A stretch of DNA of 64,000 bases from Microbacterium oleivorans (GCF_001691565.1 NZ_MAYO01000002.1:126272-190271), one strand, 5' to 3'. Positions 8,691 through 18,187 are shown, numbered from the stretch's first letter. Notes: generated by a model from the letters alone, not told the origin. Translations and numbers: made by a program.

Positions 8691-9568
8691 GCGACACGAC
8701 GCGCGTGGCGCAGCCGACTCTCGACGAGCTGCGCGCCGAGGCGATGCAGTGGGGTCGCAAGCCCCGGCGTCGCGGCAGCTGGTACGTCACCGAGCACATG
8801 GTCCGTGCGATGCGCGCGTACGGATGGACGATCGTGGTCGGCGCGCTGGGCCAGCCCGTGCTGTACCTGCTCGGTCTGGCGGCCGGCCTCGCCGCCCTCA
8901 TCCAGGCTCCGATCGACGACCGCGGCGTGCAGGTGGACTACCTCGTCTTCGTCGCGCCCGCCCTCCTCGTGACGGCGGCGATCTCGGTCGCCTCCGAGGA
9001 GATGACGTACCCCGTCATGGCCGGTTTCAAGTGGCGGCGCTACTTCTTCGGGTTCAACGCGTCCGCCCTGTCGAGTCCGCAGATCGCGAACGGTGTCATC
9101 ATCGGCGCGGCGGCGCGGATGGCGTTCGCGGTCGCGGCGTACTACCTGTTCATCTGGCTGCTCGGCGCCCTCGGCATCGGCTGGACCACCGTGCCGAACC
9201 CGGAGACCGGCTGGCTCGCGATCCCGGCGGGTCTGCTCGCGGGTCTCGCCTTCGGCATCCCGCTCATGGCATATGCCGGCTCGATCGAGGACGACAAGGG
9301 GCAGTTCGCCCTCGTCCAGCGCTTCATCTTCATGCCGATGTTCCTGTTCTCGGGCACCTTCTACCCGCTCGAGACCCTGCCCGTCTGGCTCCAGTGGATC
9401 GGGTGGGTCTCGCCCCTGTGGCACGGTGCCGAGTTGGGGCGCCTCGCCACCTACGGGGCCGCGGTGCCGCCGGTGATGGTCGTCGTCCATCTCTCCTACC
9501 TGCTCGTCCTGTCGGGGGTCGGCTACCTCTGGGCGCGGAAGGTCTTCATCGAGAGGCTCGCGAAGTGA
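8687..9568 (+). CDS. ABC-2 type permease 1 of DrrA-type exporter
   Basis: 293-residue membrane protein with a cytoplasmic N-terminus of about 45 residues and six predicted transmembrane segments of the ABC-2 fold; the late segment MFLFSGTFYPLETLP...PLWHGAEL is a family hallmark. It is coupled by 4-bp overlaps to the ATPase before it and the second permease after it, and is similar in plan to that permease, so the transporter is probably a heterodimer. Confidence 0.87.
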   Translation: MSDTTRVAQPTLDELRAEAMQWGRKPRRRGSWYVTEHMVRAMRAYGWTIVVGALGQPVLYLLGLAAGLAALIQAPIDDRGVQVDYLVFVAPALLVTAAISVASEEMTYPVMAGFKWRRYFFGFNASALSSPQIANGVIIGAAARMAFAVAAYYLFIWLLGALGIGWTTVPNPETGWLAIPAGLLAGLAFGIPLMAYAGSIEDDKGQFALVQRFIFMPMFLFSGTFYPLETLPVWLQWIGWVSPLWHGAELGRLATYGAAVPPVMVVVHLSYLLVLSGVGYLWARKVFIERLAK

Positions 9569-10386
9569 GTGCCGCAACAATCGACACCGTCACGCGTCGC
9601 GGCGGCGTGCGTGCGCTCTGGGCGGGCAACCCCGGCGCCGTCGTGCAGCGCGGATTCCTGGCCGCCCGCTCGTCGAGCTGGGCCGTCGTCCTGTCGGGCT
9701 TCTTCGAGCCGGTCTTCTACCTCGCCTCCATGGGGCTCGGACTCGGATCGCTCATCGGTGATGTCCAGACCTCGCAGGGAGTCGATGTCAGCTATGCCGC
9801 GTTCATCGCGCCGGCTCTCCTCGCCGTGTCGGCGATGAACGGAGCGATCTACGACTCCACCTGGAACGTCTTCTTCAAGCTGAACTACGGCAAGCTCTAC
9901 GAGGGGATGCTGGCGACGTCCCTCGGTCCGCTCGACGTGGCCCTCGGAGAGATCCTCTACGCGTTGCTGCGCGGTCTGCTGTACGCGACCGGCTTCATGA
10001 TCGTCATGCAGATCCTGGGGTTGAACCTCGCCTGGACGGCGATCCTCGCAATCCCCGCGGTTCTGCTGATCGCTTTCGGCTTCGCGAGCCTCGGCATGGC
10101 CATCACGAGTTACATGAAGACGTTCCAGCACATGGACTGGATCAACTTCGTCCTGCTTCCGATGTTCCTGTTCTCCGCCACGTTCTACCCGATCACCGTC
10201 TACCCGGAGTGGGTGCAGTCGATCGTCATGGCGCTCCCGCTCTGGCACGGCGTGGAGCTCATTCGCGGATTGACGACCGGCATCCTGTCGGTGGGGATGC
10301 TGTGGCACGTCCTGTACTACGTCGTGATGATCGCGATCGGTCTCGTCTTCACGACCAAGCGCCTGCGCGCCCTGTTCCTCGACTGA
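9565..10386 (+). CDS. ABC-2 type permease 2 of DrrA-type exporter
   Basis: 273-residue permease starting at a GTG that overlaps the previous stop (GTGA). It has six predicted transmembrane segments and the same terminal signature as its neighbour (MFLFSATFYPITVYPEW...LPLWHGVELIRG). The two permeases look like paralogues that pair under one ATPase. It ends 7 bp before the stop of the convergent oxidoreductase gene. Confidence 0.88.
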   Translation: MSAATIDTVTRRGGVRALWAGNPGAVVQRGFLAARSSSWAVVLSGFFEPVFYLASMGLGLGSLIGDVQTSQGVDVSYAAFIAPALLAVSAMNGAIYDSTWNVFFKLNYGKLYEGMLATSLGPLDVALGEILYALLRGLLYATGFMIVMQILGLNLAWTAILAIPAVLLIAFGFASLGMAITSYMKTFQHMDWINFVLLPMFLFSATFYPITVYPEWVQSIVMALPLWHGVELIRGLTTGILSVGMLWHVLYYVVMIAIGLVFTTKRLRALFLD

Positions 10387-10393
10387 GGGTGCC

Positions 10394-11386
10394 TCAGCGG
10401 CCGGACTCCATGACGTCGCGCGCCTTGCGGATGCGACGGGGATTCACGGGGTGGGTCGCGAGCACGACTTTGCCCCGGGAGTGCAGCTTCAGCAGGTCGT
10501 CGTACGCCTCGGCGACATCGGCGAGCGGGTAGAAGCCCGACACGAGGACGTTCACGGCTCGCTTCCCGGCGAGATCGACGATCTTGCGGAGCTGTTCGGT
10601 TCCGTGCGCGACGGCCTCGGGGTCGTCCGACAGCAGGGCGACCTCGCGATCGCGCCGGTCGACGCTCGAGCGGAACTTGCCCGCGGGCACGCCCAGCGCT
10701 TCGGCGATGTCCTGGCCGTCCTGCCCGAAGTTGTCGATGTACGCGCTCACACCGTCCGGCGCGAGCGCGCGGATGCGGTCCACGATGCCCTCGCCGTAGC
10801 GCACCGGCTTCACGCCGAGCTGGCGCAGGTAGTCGAAGTTGCGGTCGCCGCACGTCCCGATGAGCCGGGCGCCCCGGTGCATCGCGATCTGCGCCTCGAT
10901 GCTCCCGACTCCGCCGGCGGCGGCGGAGATGACGACGGTGTCGCCCGCGCCGACCTTGAGCTCGTCCAGGATGTCCAGGGCCGTGGTGCCGGCCAGGTAG
11001 AGGCCGCCCGCCGTCTCGAAGGTCAGGTTCCTGGGCTTGCGGACCAGGCGGTCGACCGACACGGTGAGGTGACTCGCCTGTGCGCCGGAGCGGACGTGGC
11101 CGACGACGTCACTGCCCACGGGGAAGCCGGACGTCTCGGGCCCGACCGCGATGACGGTGCCTGCGAAGCAGCTGCCCGAACGGCGCGGGAACTCGTCGTC
11201 CCATTCCTTCTCGGCACCCGAGCGGACGAAACCGTCGATGTGATTGAGGCCCATCGTCATGACCTCGACGGTCACCTCGCCCTGGCGGGGCTCGGCGAGG
11301 GGGCGGTCGACGAGATGCAGCACCTCCGGCCCGCCGGTCTGGTCGTACTCGACGACCGATGCCTGGGTGACCTTCTTGATCGCCAT
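10394..11386 (-). CDS. Zinc-less MDR oxidoreductase (quinone oxidoreductase-like)
   Basis: 330-residue NAD(P)H-dependent oxidoreductase of the medium-chain family. It has the GroES-like N-terminal domain (LNHIDGFVRSG) and a Rossmann domain with AAAGGVGS near residue 155, but lacks the catalytic and structural zinc cysteines, which places it with quinone oxidoreductase/enoyl reductase-like members. The ATG at 11386 is preceded by GGGAG. It lies behind a strong hairpin that separates it from the MFS gene, so it is probably its own unit. Substrate not predictable. Confidence 0.8.
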   Translation of the reverse strand: MAIKKVTQASVVEYDQTGGPEVLHLVDRPLAEPRQGEVTVEVMTMGLNHIDGFVRSGAEKEWDDEFPRRSGSCFAGTVIAVGPETSGFPVGSDVVGHVRSGAQASHLTVSVDRLVRKPRNLTFETAGGLYLAGTTALDILDELKVGAGDTVVISAAAGGVGSIEAQIAMHRGARLIGTCGDRNFDYLRQLGVKPVRYGEGIVDRIRALAPDGVSAYIDNFGQDGQDIAEALGVPAGKFRSSVDRRDREVALLSDDPEAVAHGTEQLRKIVDLAGKRAVNVLVSGFYPLADVAEAYDDLLKLHSRGKVVLATHPVNPRRIRKARDVMESGR

Positions 11387-11458
11387 CGTCCACTCCCTCG
11401 TGTGCCTGTGAGGCCGACGATAAACCCGTCGGGAGCGGCAGGGGAGCTCTTGACAGGA

Positions 11459-11500
11459 CGGATGCCGCGGCCCTCCCGATGGGGTGGGCCGCGGCATCCG
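11459..11500 (-). terminator. Hairpin terminator after MFS gene
   Basis: Perfect 15-bp inverted repeat CGGATGCCGCGGCCC (11459-11473) and its complement (11486-11500) with a 12-nt loop, 17 bp past the MFS stop. There is no T-tract. The arms contain the GGATGCC word that is common across the window. Confidence 0.6.
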
Positions 11501-11516
11501 TCGGTTCAGCGTGAGG

Positions 11517-12965
11517 TCAGCGGGTGACGGCCTCGACGTGGCCGATGTTGGTCTCGTACTCGACGTCCTTGGTCTCCTTCGACAGCCACAGGGCGATGAA
11601 GGTGAGGACCGCGGAGCCCGACAGGTAGATGCCGACGAGCCAGGGCGAACCGCCCGCGGCCGCCCAGAGCGCGGTGGCGACGATCGGCGCGAGCGCGGCG
11701 CCGAGGATCGACGACACGTTGTACGAGATCGCCGACCCCGTGTAGCGGACGTTCGTCGGGAAGAGCTCGGGCAGCAGAGCGCCCATCGGACCGAAGGTCG
11801 CGCCCATGAGCATGAACCCGAGGATGAGGAACGCCTGCACGAGTGCACCGCTGAACTTCGGGTCGAGCTGGGGCAGCAGGAACACGTTGAACAGCAGGCC
11901 GAACACGCCGATGAGTCCCGTGATCCACAGCAGCAGGCGACGACGTCCGATCGAGTCGGCGACGGGGCCGGACAGCAGCGTGAAGACGCCGAAGAAGATG
12001 ACGCCGACGATCTGCATGATGACGAAGTCCGTGTACCCGAACCCGAGGCCAGGCACATAGGTGGCCGCGTCGAAGGGCGTCCCGGCGGCCTGGGCGGCCG
12101 CGGCGGCACCGTCGGTGGTGGCCTTGGTGCCGTACGCCAGGGTGAAGCTCGTCATCAGGTAGAAGAGCACGTAGGTCGCCAGCATGATGAACGTGCCGAG
12201 GATGAGCTGCTTCCAGTGGCGTCGGACGACCTCACCCAGCGGGAACTTGCGGATCGCGCCGGTCTTCTCGGCCTTCGCGAAGGTCGACGACTCGACGAGT
12301 TTGAGGCGCACGTAGAGGCCGACGACGACCATGACCGCGGAGAACAGGAACGGCACGCGCCAGCCCCAGGCGAGGAACTCCTCGCTGCGCTGCGCGGGCC
12401 CGTCCGGATGGGGGAGGAGGAAGTAGATCACCAGGAAGACGGTGTTGGCGATGATGAAGCCGATCGGCGCACCGAGCTGCGGGAACGTGCCGTACCACGC
12501 GCGCTTGCCCTTCGGAGCGTTCTCCGTCGCGACCAGCGCTGCGCCCGACCATTCGCCGCCGAGGGCGAATCCCTGGGCGAGGCGGAGGATCAGGAGCAGG
12601 ATCGGGGCCATGACGCCGATCTGACCGTAGGTCGGCAGGAAGCCGATGAGGAACGTCGCGACCCCCATCGTCAGGAGCGACCCGACGAGGGTGGCCTTGC
12701 GGCCGAACTTGTCGCCGAAGTGGCCGAAGATCACCGCTCCGACGGGGCGCGCGACCATGGCCGCGCCGAAGATGCTGAACGACAGCAGCAGGTTCGTCGT
12801 GTCGTTGCCGGCGGGGAAGAAGAGGATGGGGAAGACGAGGACGGCGGCGGTCGCGTAGACGTAGAAGTCGTAGAACTCGATCGTGGTGCCGATGAGGCTC
12901 GCTGTGATGACGCGGGAGCGCGGATTGGCGGGTGCGGCGGATGCCGCGGGTGCTGCGGATGACAT
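11517..12965 (-). CDS. MFS transporter, metabolite:H+ symporter type
   Basis: 482-residue permease with 12 predicted transmembrane segments. TIEFYDFYVYATAAVLVFP in the first helix and GRKATLVGSL plus RLAQGFALGGEWSGA after helix 2-4 are typical of the MHS group (ProP, ShiA, KgtP relatives), which import carboxylates, betaines or shikimate with protons. The start at 12965 gives the family N-terminus and has GAAGG upstream; the further start at 13001 has none. Monocistronic, ended by the hairpin at 11459-11500. The substrate cannot be told from sequence. Confidence 0.87.
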   Translation of the reverse strand: MSSAAPAASAAPANPRSRVITASLIGTTIEFYDFYVYATAAVLVFPILFFPAGNDTTNLLLSFSIFGAAMVARPVGAVIFGHFGDKFGRKATLVGSLLTMGVATFLIGFLPTYGQIGVMAPILLLILRLAQGFALGGEWSGAALVATENAPKGKRAWYGTFPQLGAPIGFIIANTVFLVIYFLLPHPDGPAQRSEEFLAWGWRVPFLFSAVMVVVGLYVRLKLVESSTFAKAEKTGAIRKFPLGEVVRRHWKQLILGTFIMLATYVLFYLMTSFTLAYGTKATTDGAAAAAQAAGTPFDAATYVPGLGFGYTDFVIMQIVGVIFFGVFTLLSGPVADSIGRRRLLLWITGLIGVFGLLFNVFLLPQLDPKFSGALVQAFLILGFMLMGATFGPMGALLPELFPTNVRYTGSAISYNVSSILGAALAPIVATALWAAAGGSPWLVGIYLSGSAVLTFIALWLSKETKDVEYETNIGHVEAVTR

Positions 12966-13136
12966 GCGGGGGACCTTCGGAACGAAGCGGTGGGTCCTCA
13001 TGGGACGCGTCGGCGGCGGATGCGCTCGCAGGGGTGACGCGAGGGCATCACAGCACTGGGATCACCGAGGCGCCGACGGAGTGGTCGACGCGCAACAGTC
13101 CACCCTACTCCCGCGGGGAACCGCGGGAAGCCCCGG

Positions 13137-13487
13137 TCAGCGCCAGATGACGGCGAGGCCTGCGTTGAGGAGGGTCAGGATGCCGATCGGCCAGAAGATC
13201 CCCGCGGGGACCGAGCCCGACTTCCGAAGTCGCGCGGCGCCCGCGCCGAGGAGGCCGCCGATGAGGACGAGCACGACGAGCTTGATGCCGATCTTGGCGT
13301 AGTTGAGGTCGTGGTCCAGGCCCCACGGCGCCGACAGTGCGAGGCCGGCCACGAGGGCGATGCCGAGTCCCCAGTGCATGATGCGGGTCACGCGGCGCTG
13401 ACCGACGAGTTCGACCACCCACGCACCGAAGAGCGTCGCGAATCCGACGAGGTGGACGAGAACGACGATGCTGCGCAGGGTCTCCAT
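13137..13487 (-). CDS. Small four-helix membrane protein, function unknown
   Basis: 116-residue protein with four predicted transmembrane helices and conserved-looking polar residues within them (His12, His38 and Lys67). I do not recognise a characterised family; it recalls the small CopD/DUF-type membrane proteins of actinobacteria. A TAGCCT box 6 nt before the ATG indicates its own leaderless promoter. It sits between the MFS gene and the riboflavin operon, with no context that assigns a role. Confidence 0.7.
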   Translation of the reverse strand: METLRSIVVLVHLVGFATLFGAWVVELVGQRRVTRIMHWGLGIALVAGLALSAPWGLDHDLNYAKIGIKLVVLVLIGGLLGAGAARLRKSGSVPAGIFWPIGILTLLNAGLAVIWR

Positions 13488-13493
13488 TCCCTC

Positions 13494-13499
13494 AGGCTA
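13494..13499 (-). promoter_or_regulatory. -10 box of the small membrane protein gene
   Basis: TAGCCT on the reverse strand, 6 nt before the ATG at 13487; leaderless arrangement. Confidence 0.45.
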
Positions 13500-13538
13500 C
13501 CTGAAGGTGGAGATCCCGCGCAGCATCGGCTCGAGCTC

Positions 13539-14012
13539 TCAGACGCGGAGGTCGCGGAGGACGAGCGCGGTGCGGATCGCGGCATCCGCTGCTTCCGCAC
13601 CCTTGTCCTCCTTTGAGCCCTCCAGGCCCGCCCGGTCGAGTCCCTGCTGCTCGTCGTCCAGCGTCAGGACGCCGAAGCCGACGGGCTTGCCGGTGTCGAG
13701 CGCCACGCGGGTGAGGCCGTCGGTCGCGGCGGAGGACACGAAGTCGAAGTGGGGAGTGCCGCCCCGGATGATGACACCGAGGGCGACGGCCGCGTCGGCG
13801 CCCGCGTCGAGCGCCGCCTTGGCGGCGACCGGCAGCTCGAACGATCCCGGCACGCGGACGAGTCGCCACGAGGCCCCCGACGCGTCGAGGATGCGCTTCG
13901 CGCCCGCGATCAACCCGTCGGTGATCACGTCGTGCCACTGGCCGGCGACGACGACGACGGACAGGTCGCTCGCGTCGACGATCTCGGTCTGGGGTGCTCC
14001 GTGGCCGCTCAT
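13539..14012 (-). CDS. ribH: 6,7-dimethyl-8-ribityllumazine synthase
   Basis: Condenses 5-amino-6-ribitylaminouracil with 3,4-dihydroxy-2-butanone 4-phosphate, the penultimate riboflavin step. The 157-residue product shows the family motifs [29 protein letters not shown] (catalytic His in this loop) and [18 protein letters not shown]. It is the last gene of ribD-ribE-ribBA-ribH and overlaps the ribBA stop by 4 bp, so it depends on the FMN riboswitch far upstream at 17.1 kb. Confidence 0.96.
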   Translation of the reverse strand: MSGHGAPQTEIVDASDLSVVVVAGQWHDVITDGLIAGAKRILDASGASWRLVRVPGSFELPVAAKAALDAGADAAVALGVIIRGGTPHFDFVSSAATDGLTRVALDTGKPVGFGVLTLDDEQQGLDRAGLEGSKEDKGAEAADAAIRTALVLRDLRV

Positions 14013-15289
14013 GCGGTGTGCTCCTCACTGTGCGCGAGTGCTTCGCGCAGTTCGTCGGCGTCGATGATGTGACCCATGCGGTCGGCCTTCGTCGCCAGGT
14101 ACTGGTGATTGTTCGCGCCGACCCCGACGAGCAGGGGCACCTGATCGACGATCGTCAGGCCGAGTGCGCGCAGTTGCGCGACCTTGTCGGTGTTGTTGGT
14201 CAGCAGACGGATCTGCTTCACGCCGAGGTCGGTCAGGATGCCGGCAGCCGCCGCGTAGTCGCGGGCATCGGCCGGCAGGCCGAGTGCGAGGTTCGCGTCG
14301 ACCGTGTCAAGGCCGCGCTCCTGCAGGCTGTAGGCCCGCAGCTTGTTGATGAGTCCGATGCCGCGACCCTCGTGGCCGCGCATGTAGATGACGACGCCGC
14401 CGTCCTGCTCGATGGCGTCGAGTGCCGCCTCGAGCTGCGGGCCGCACTCGCACTTCAGCGACCCGAACGCCTCGCCCGTCAGGCACTCCGAGTGCACGCG
14501 CACGAGCGGTGCGTCTTCGGTGAGATCGCCCGAGACGACCGCGATGTGGTCGGTGCCGGTCACCCGGTCCTTGTACGCGAGGAAGCGGAACTCGCCGTGC
14601 GAGGTCGGCACCTTCGCCTCGGCGCGCAGGCTCACCCGGCGCTTGGCCGGGTGGTCCGTGTGGGCGGAGGTGCTGTCGCCGTCGGCCGCGTTGAGGTGCG
14701 CGATGAGCTGTTCGATCGTGATGACGGGGATGCCTTCGCGCTCGCCCATCTCCATGAGCCCCGGCATCCGCATCATGCTCCCGTCATCGGCGACGACCTC
14801 GCCGATGACGCCGACCGGCTGCAGGCCCGCGAGCTGCATGAGCTCGACCGCTGCCTCGGTGTGTCCGGCCCGCTCTCGGACGCCGCCGTCTACGGCGCGC
14901 AGCGGCAGCACGTGACCGGGGCGGATGAGGGAGGAGGGGACGGAACCCGGGTCGGCCAGGACGTTGACGGTCCGGGCACGGTCCGAGGCGCTGATGCCGG
15001 TCGTGACGCCCTCGGCGGCGTCGACGCTCACGGTGTACGCGGTGCTCCGCGCATCCTGATTCACCTCGACCATCGGCGGCAGGTCGAGGCGGTCGGCCCA
15101 GTCGGCGGGCATCGGGGCGCACAGGAAGCCGCTGGACCAGCGGATGGTCCAGGCGAGCCACTCCGGCGAGGCGAGCTCGGCGGACAGGATGATGTCGCCC
15201 TCGTTCTCGCGGCTCTCATCGTCGGCGACCAGGATCGGCCGACCTTCCTTGAGGGCTGCCAGGGCGTCGGGGATGGTGGAAAGGCTCAT
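14009..15289 (-). CDS. ribBA: Bifunctional DHBP synthase / GTP cyclohydrolase II
   Basis: Makes both riboflavin precursors. Residues 1 to about 205 are 3,4-dihydroxy-2-butanone 4-phosphate synthase ([37 protein letters not shown]); the rest is GTP cyclohydrolase II with the zinc site [15 protein letters not shown] (near residue 265) and [10 protein letters not shown]. The 426-residue reading starts at the ATG at 15289, which has AGGAGG upstream and overlaps the ribE stop (ATGA); a longer open frame upstream lies wholly inside ribE in another frame. Confidence 0.96.
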   Translation of the reverse strand: MSLSTIPDALAALKEGRPILVADDESRENEGDIILSAELASPEWLAWTIRWSSGFLCAPMPADWADRLDLPPMVEVNQDARSTAYTVSVDAAEGVTTGISASDRARTVNVLADPGSVPSSLIRPGHVLPLRAVDGGVRERAGHTEAAVELMQLAGLQPVGVIGEVVADDGSMMRMPGLMEMGEREGIPVITIEQLIAHLNAADGDSTSAHTDHPAKRRVSLRAEAKVPTSHGEFRFLAYKDRVTGTDHIAVVSGDLTEDAPLVRVHSECLTGEAFGSLKCECGPQLEAALDAIEQDGGVVIYMRGHEGRGIGLINKLRAYSLQERGLDTVDANLALGLPADARDYAAAAGILTDLGVKQIRLLTNNTDKVAQLRALGLTIVDQVPLLVGVGANNHQYLATKADRMGHIIDADELREALAHSEEHTA

Positions 15290-15933
15290 CGGGAGCCTCC
15301 TTCTTCTGCGGACGGGATGCCGTCGGGTGAGGCGAATCGGAGCAGACGCTGCACGTGCCGCGCCAGGATGTCGGTTTCGAGGTTGACGCGGTCTGCGGGC
15401 GTCAGTGCGCCGAGGGTGGTCACCTCGAGGGTCTCGGGGATGAGGGAGATCTCGAACCAGTGCGAGGGAGCCTCGGGCTCGGAGACGGCCGAGACGGTGA
15501 GGGAGACCCCCTGGACGGTGATCGATCCCTTGTCGACGACGAGAGGCGCGAGGTCCGCAGGAAGAGAGACGCGGAGCACGCGCCACTGCTCGCCGGGGCG
15601 CACCTCGAGAACCTCGCCGGTGCCGTCGACGTGCCCCTGCACGATGTGACCGCCCAGGCGGGTGTGCGCCGCGACGGCGCGCTCGACGTTGACGGGCGAG
15701 CCGACGGCGAGCGCGCCGAGCGTCGACATGTCGAGCGTCTGCTTCATGACGTCGGCGGTGAAGCCCTCCGGCGTCTGGTCGGTGACCGTGAGGCAGACGC
15801 CGCTGATGGAGATCGAGTCGCCGCGCTGCGCGTCCGAGACTGCGAGCGGTGCGCGGACCGCGAGGCGCACGCCGTCGCCGGACGGCTCGATGGCGGTGAT
15901 GACGCCCTGTTCTTCGATGATGCCCGTGAACAT
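15286..15933 (-). CDS. ribE: Riboflavin synthase alpha chain
   Basis: Dismutates two lumazine molecules into riboflavin and the diamino-uracil precursor. The 215-residue protein starts with the diagnostic MFTGIIEEQG and contains two lumazine-binding repeats (about 1-97 and 98-200), with GVCLTV and GHIVQGHVDGTG in the first and GSITVQGVSLTV in the second. Overlaps its neighbours on both sides in the rib operon. Confidence 0.96.
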   Translation of the reverse strand: MFTGIIEEQGVITAIEPSGDGVRLAVRAPLAVSDAQRGDSISISGVCLTVTDQTPEGFTADVMKQTLDMSTLGALAVGSPVNVERAVAAHTRLGGHIVQGHVDGTGEVLEVRPGEQWRVLRVSLPADLAPLVVDKGSITVQGVSLTVSAVSEPEAPSHWFEISLIPETLEVTTLGALTPADRVNLETDILARHVQRLLRFASPDGIPSAEEGGSR

Positions 15934-16952
15934 CAGCCCTCCTTGGGAATCACGGTGACGAGGATGTCGTCACCGAGTCTGTCGATGCCGGTGATGTCGA
16001 GTCGGCGCTGCTCCGCGATCGTCGTCACCCCGATGTTGCCGACCGCGACGCGGTCGCCGCCGATGAGGGTCGGCGCCACGTAGACGAGGAGCTCGTCGAC
16101 GAGTCCCTGGCGCAGGAACGACGCCGCAAGCGTCGGGCCGCCCTCGAGGAACACGCGGTGCGCGCCGAGTTCGCGGAGCCGGTCGAGCAGATCGCGGAGG
16201 TCCTCGCCCTCGTCCTGCATGAACGGGCGGGGGTGACGGCGGAGGGCCGCCTCCTGGGGCACCGCGCGGGTTCCGACGACGACCGGCCGCGGCTGGTCCT
16301 CGTAGAGCGACCCGTCGGCGGTGCGGGCCGTGAGTGCGGGATCGTCGGCGAGGACGGTGCCGGTGCCGACGACGATCGCGTCCGCCAGCGAGCGGCGGCG
16401 GTGCACGTCCGCGCGAGCGTCCGGTCCCGTGATCCACTGACTGGTTCCGTCGGATGCCGCGGCCCGCCCGTCGAGCGATTGGGCCCACTTGAGCGTCACG
16501 TGCGGGCGTCCGAGCCGCTGCACCGTCAGCCATGAGGAGATCAGTTCCCCGCCCTCCTCGAGGAGGACGCCGCCGTCGACGTCGACACCGGCGGCGCGGA
16601 GCCGTTCGGCGCCTCCCGACGAGACCGCGCCGGGGTCCTCGGCGGAGTAGACCACGCGGGCGATGCCGGCCTCGATGAGGGCGACGGCGCAGGGCCCCGT
16701 GCGGCCGGTGTGGTTGCACGGCTCGAGCGTCACGACGGCGGTCGCGCCGCGCGCGGCATCCGGCTGCAGCTTCGACAGCGCGTCGATCTCCGCATGGGGT
16801 GTGCCCGCACCGCGGTGCCAACCCTCGGCGAGCACGGTGCCGTCGGGCGAGAGGATGACAGCGCCGACCTGCGGGTTGAGTCCGCGCGGCCCGTTCGTCG
16901 CGAGCGCGAACGCGTGACGGAGCGCGCTGCACTCCGCGTCGGTGACACTCAT
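15933..16952 (-). CDS. ribD: Riboflavin deaminase/reductase
   Basis: Two-step enzyme: zinc deaminase (HAEIDAL and PCNHTGRTGPC as zinc ligands, about residues 45-85) followed by an NADPH-dependent reductase (LKWAQSLDGRAA, VFLEGGPTLAASFL). Length 339 residues, normal for bacterial RibD. The ATG at 16952 has GTGAGG six bases upstream, preferable to the in-frame GTG at 16964. First gene after the FMN riboswitch; its stop shares one base with the ribE start (TGATG). Confidence 0.95.
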   Translation of the reverse strand: MSVTDAECSALRHAFALATNGPRGLNPQVGAVILSPDGTVLAEGWHRGAGTPHAEIDALSKLQPDAARGATAVVTLEPCNHTGRTGPCAVALIEAGIARVVYSAEDPGAVSSGGAERLRAAGVDVDGGVLLEEGGELISSWLTVQRLGRPHVTLKWAQSLDGRAAASDGTSQWITGPDARADVHRRRSLADAIVVGTGTVLADDPALTARTADGSLYEDQPRPVVVGTRAVPQEAALRRHPRPFMQDEGEDLRDLLDRLRELGAHRVFLEGGPTLAASFLRQGLVDELLVYVAPTLIGGDRVAVGNIGVTTIAEQRRLDITGIDRLGDDILVTVIPKEG

Positions 16953-17020
16953 CCGGATCCTCACGATGGGGTTCTCCGGGGCGCGGGCGCGACAGGCGGA
17001 TACGGCGTCGCCGCATCCAC

Positions 17021-17155
17021 CGTGCTGCCTCCCATCCGGACTAGCGACTCTCGTCGCATCACCGTCGGTTCCGGATTTCCACCGGATCAGCAGGACCTGG
17101 GTCCCGCTCGCGGACTGTCACCGCCGGTTCGGATTCCCACCGACCCCGGAGCACG
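17021..17155 (-). promoter_or_regulatory. FMN riboswitch (RFN element)
   Basis: Reverse strand shows the conserved RFN blocks in order: GGGGTCGGTGGGAATCCGA, CCGGCGGTGACAGTCCGCGA, a variable stem, GGTGGAAATCCGGAACCGAC, GGTGATGCGACGAGAG and GTCCGGATGGGAGGCAGCAC. It lies about 70 bp upstream of ribD, so FMN binding is expected to shut down the operon. No clear U-tract terminator follows, so control could be at translation or by Rho. Confidence 0.96.
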
Positions 17156-17169
17156 TTTCTTGCTCTTGC

Positions 17170-17175
17170 AGTGTA
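17170..17175 (-). promoter_or_regulatory. Putative -10 box of the riboflavin operon
   Basis: TACACT on the reverse strand ends about 15 nt before the first conserved base of the FMN riboswitch; the -35 region is not clear. Confidence 0.4.
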
Positions 17176-17227
17176 ATCAACCGCTCTTCGCGCGATTCAT
17201 TCCCGTGTCATCTCTTGACTTCCGGGG

Positions 17228-18187
17228 TCATTCGGTCAGGGCGCGCGCGGTCGCCTCGTCGACGACCAGCTCGGTGACGAGGCGGGCTGCGAGAGCGCCG
17301 CGCAGGCTGTCACGCTTGTCGACACCCGAGACGACGCACACTCGGCTCGGCACGCGACGGAGCACGTCGAACCGGGGACCCGTCGCGCGATCGTTGAGCT
17401 CGATGCCGCGGGTGGACCCGTCGAGCCGGTAGAACACCGTCGCGACGTCGCCGACCACGCCTTCGCCGTCGAGGGCGGCGAGCTCATCGGGCTCGAGGTA
17501 GCCGCCGGAGTAGACGTGGCTGGGGACGCGCGAGTCGGCGGCGCCGACGCTGAAGACGACGAGGTCCATCGCCGCCTGGATGGCGAGGATGCGGGCGGTG
17601 CTCCGCTCGCGCCACATCGCGTGCTTCGTGCGCGGGTCGTCGAAGAACGCGGGCACGGGGAACTGCTGCGCGCTCCCGCCGTAGGCCTCGGCGAAGCGGC
17701 TGAGGATGTCGCTGGCGTACAGCAGGCCCGTCGTTCGCGTGTTCCCCGAGCCGTTCAGCTGCACGAACGTGGTGCCGTGCACGGATTTCGGGACGAGGCG
17801 GCGGCTGACCGCCGCCGTCGTCGACCCCCAGGCGATACCCACCGTGGTGTCCGCGACGATGAGGTCGCCGAGGAGGTGAGCGGCTGCCGTGGCGACGCGC
17901 TCGAGTCGCTCCACGTCGCTGGCGTCGTCGGGCACGGGCACCACGTGAGCCGTGATGCCGTATCTGTCCGCGAGGTTCTGCTCCAGCAGCTGCGGAGCGG
18001 CGAAGGGGGAGCGGATCCGGATGTCGACGATCCCGGTCGCGCGGGCACGCGACAGCAGGCGGGACACCGTCGAGCGGGACGTCCCGAGCTCGCGCGCGAT
18101 GGCTTCCATCGTGCGGTCCTGGACGTAGTACAGATGCGCGGCCGTGAGGGCGCGACGGATGTCGTCGGGATCGAGCGTCTCTTCCAC
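17228..18187 (-). CDS. SorC-family sugar-binding transcriptional regulator
   Basis: 319-residue repressor/activator with an N-terminal helix-turn-helix (TMEAIARELGTSRSTVSRLLSRA, about residues 22-45) and the sugar-phosphate-binding domain of the SorC/DeoR-effector family (GIAWGSTTAAVSRRL, VQLNGSGN, FSVGAAD). The open frame extends far upstream, so the start is uncertain; GTG at 18187 was chosen because it gives the family length. It is divergent from glpD-glpK, so glycerol 3-phosphate or a related phosphate is the likely effector (inference). Confidence 0.82.
   Translation of the reverse strand: MEETLDPDDIRRALTAAHLYYVQDRTMEAIARELGTSRSTVSRLLSRARATGIVDIRIRSPFAAPQLLEQNLADRYGITAHVVPVPDDASDVERLERVATAAAHLLGDLIVADTTVGIAWGSTTAAVSRRLVPKSVHGTTFVQLNGSGNTRTTGLLYASDILSRFAEAYGGSAQQFPVPAFFDDPRTKHAMWRERSTARILAIQAAMDLVVFSVGAADSRVPSHVYSGGYLEPDELAALDGEGVVGDVATVFYRLDGSTRGIELNDRATGPRFDVLRRVPSRVCVVSGVDKRDSLRGALAARLVTELVVDEATARALTE

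Noticed and set aside
11484-12962. Long open frame on the + strand opposite the MFS gene (492 codons)
   Set aside because: It is the antisense shadow of a recognisable 12-helix transporter; composition is Glu/Arg/Gly-rich with no domain. The same holds for other long antisense frames such as 28798-30657(+), 3139-5061(-) and 8558-9580(-).
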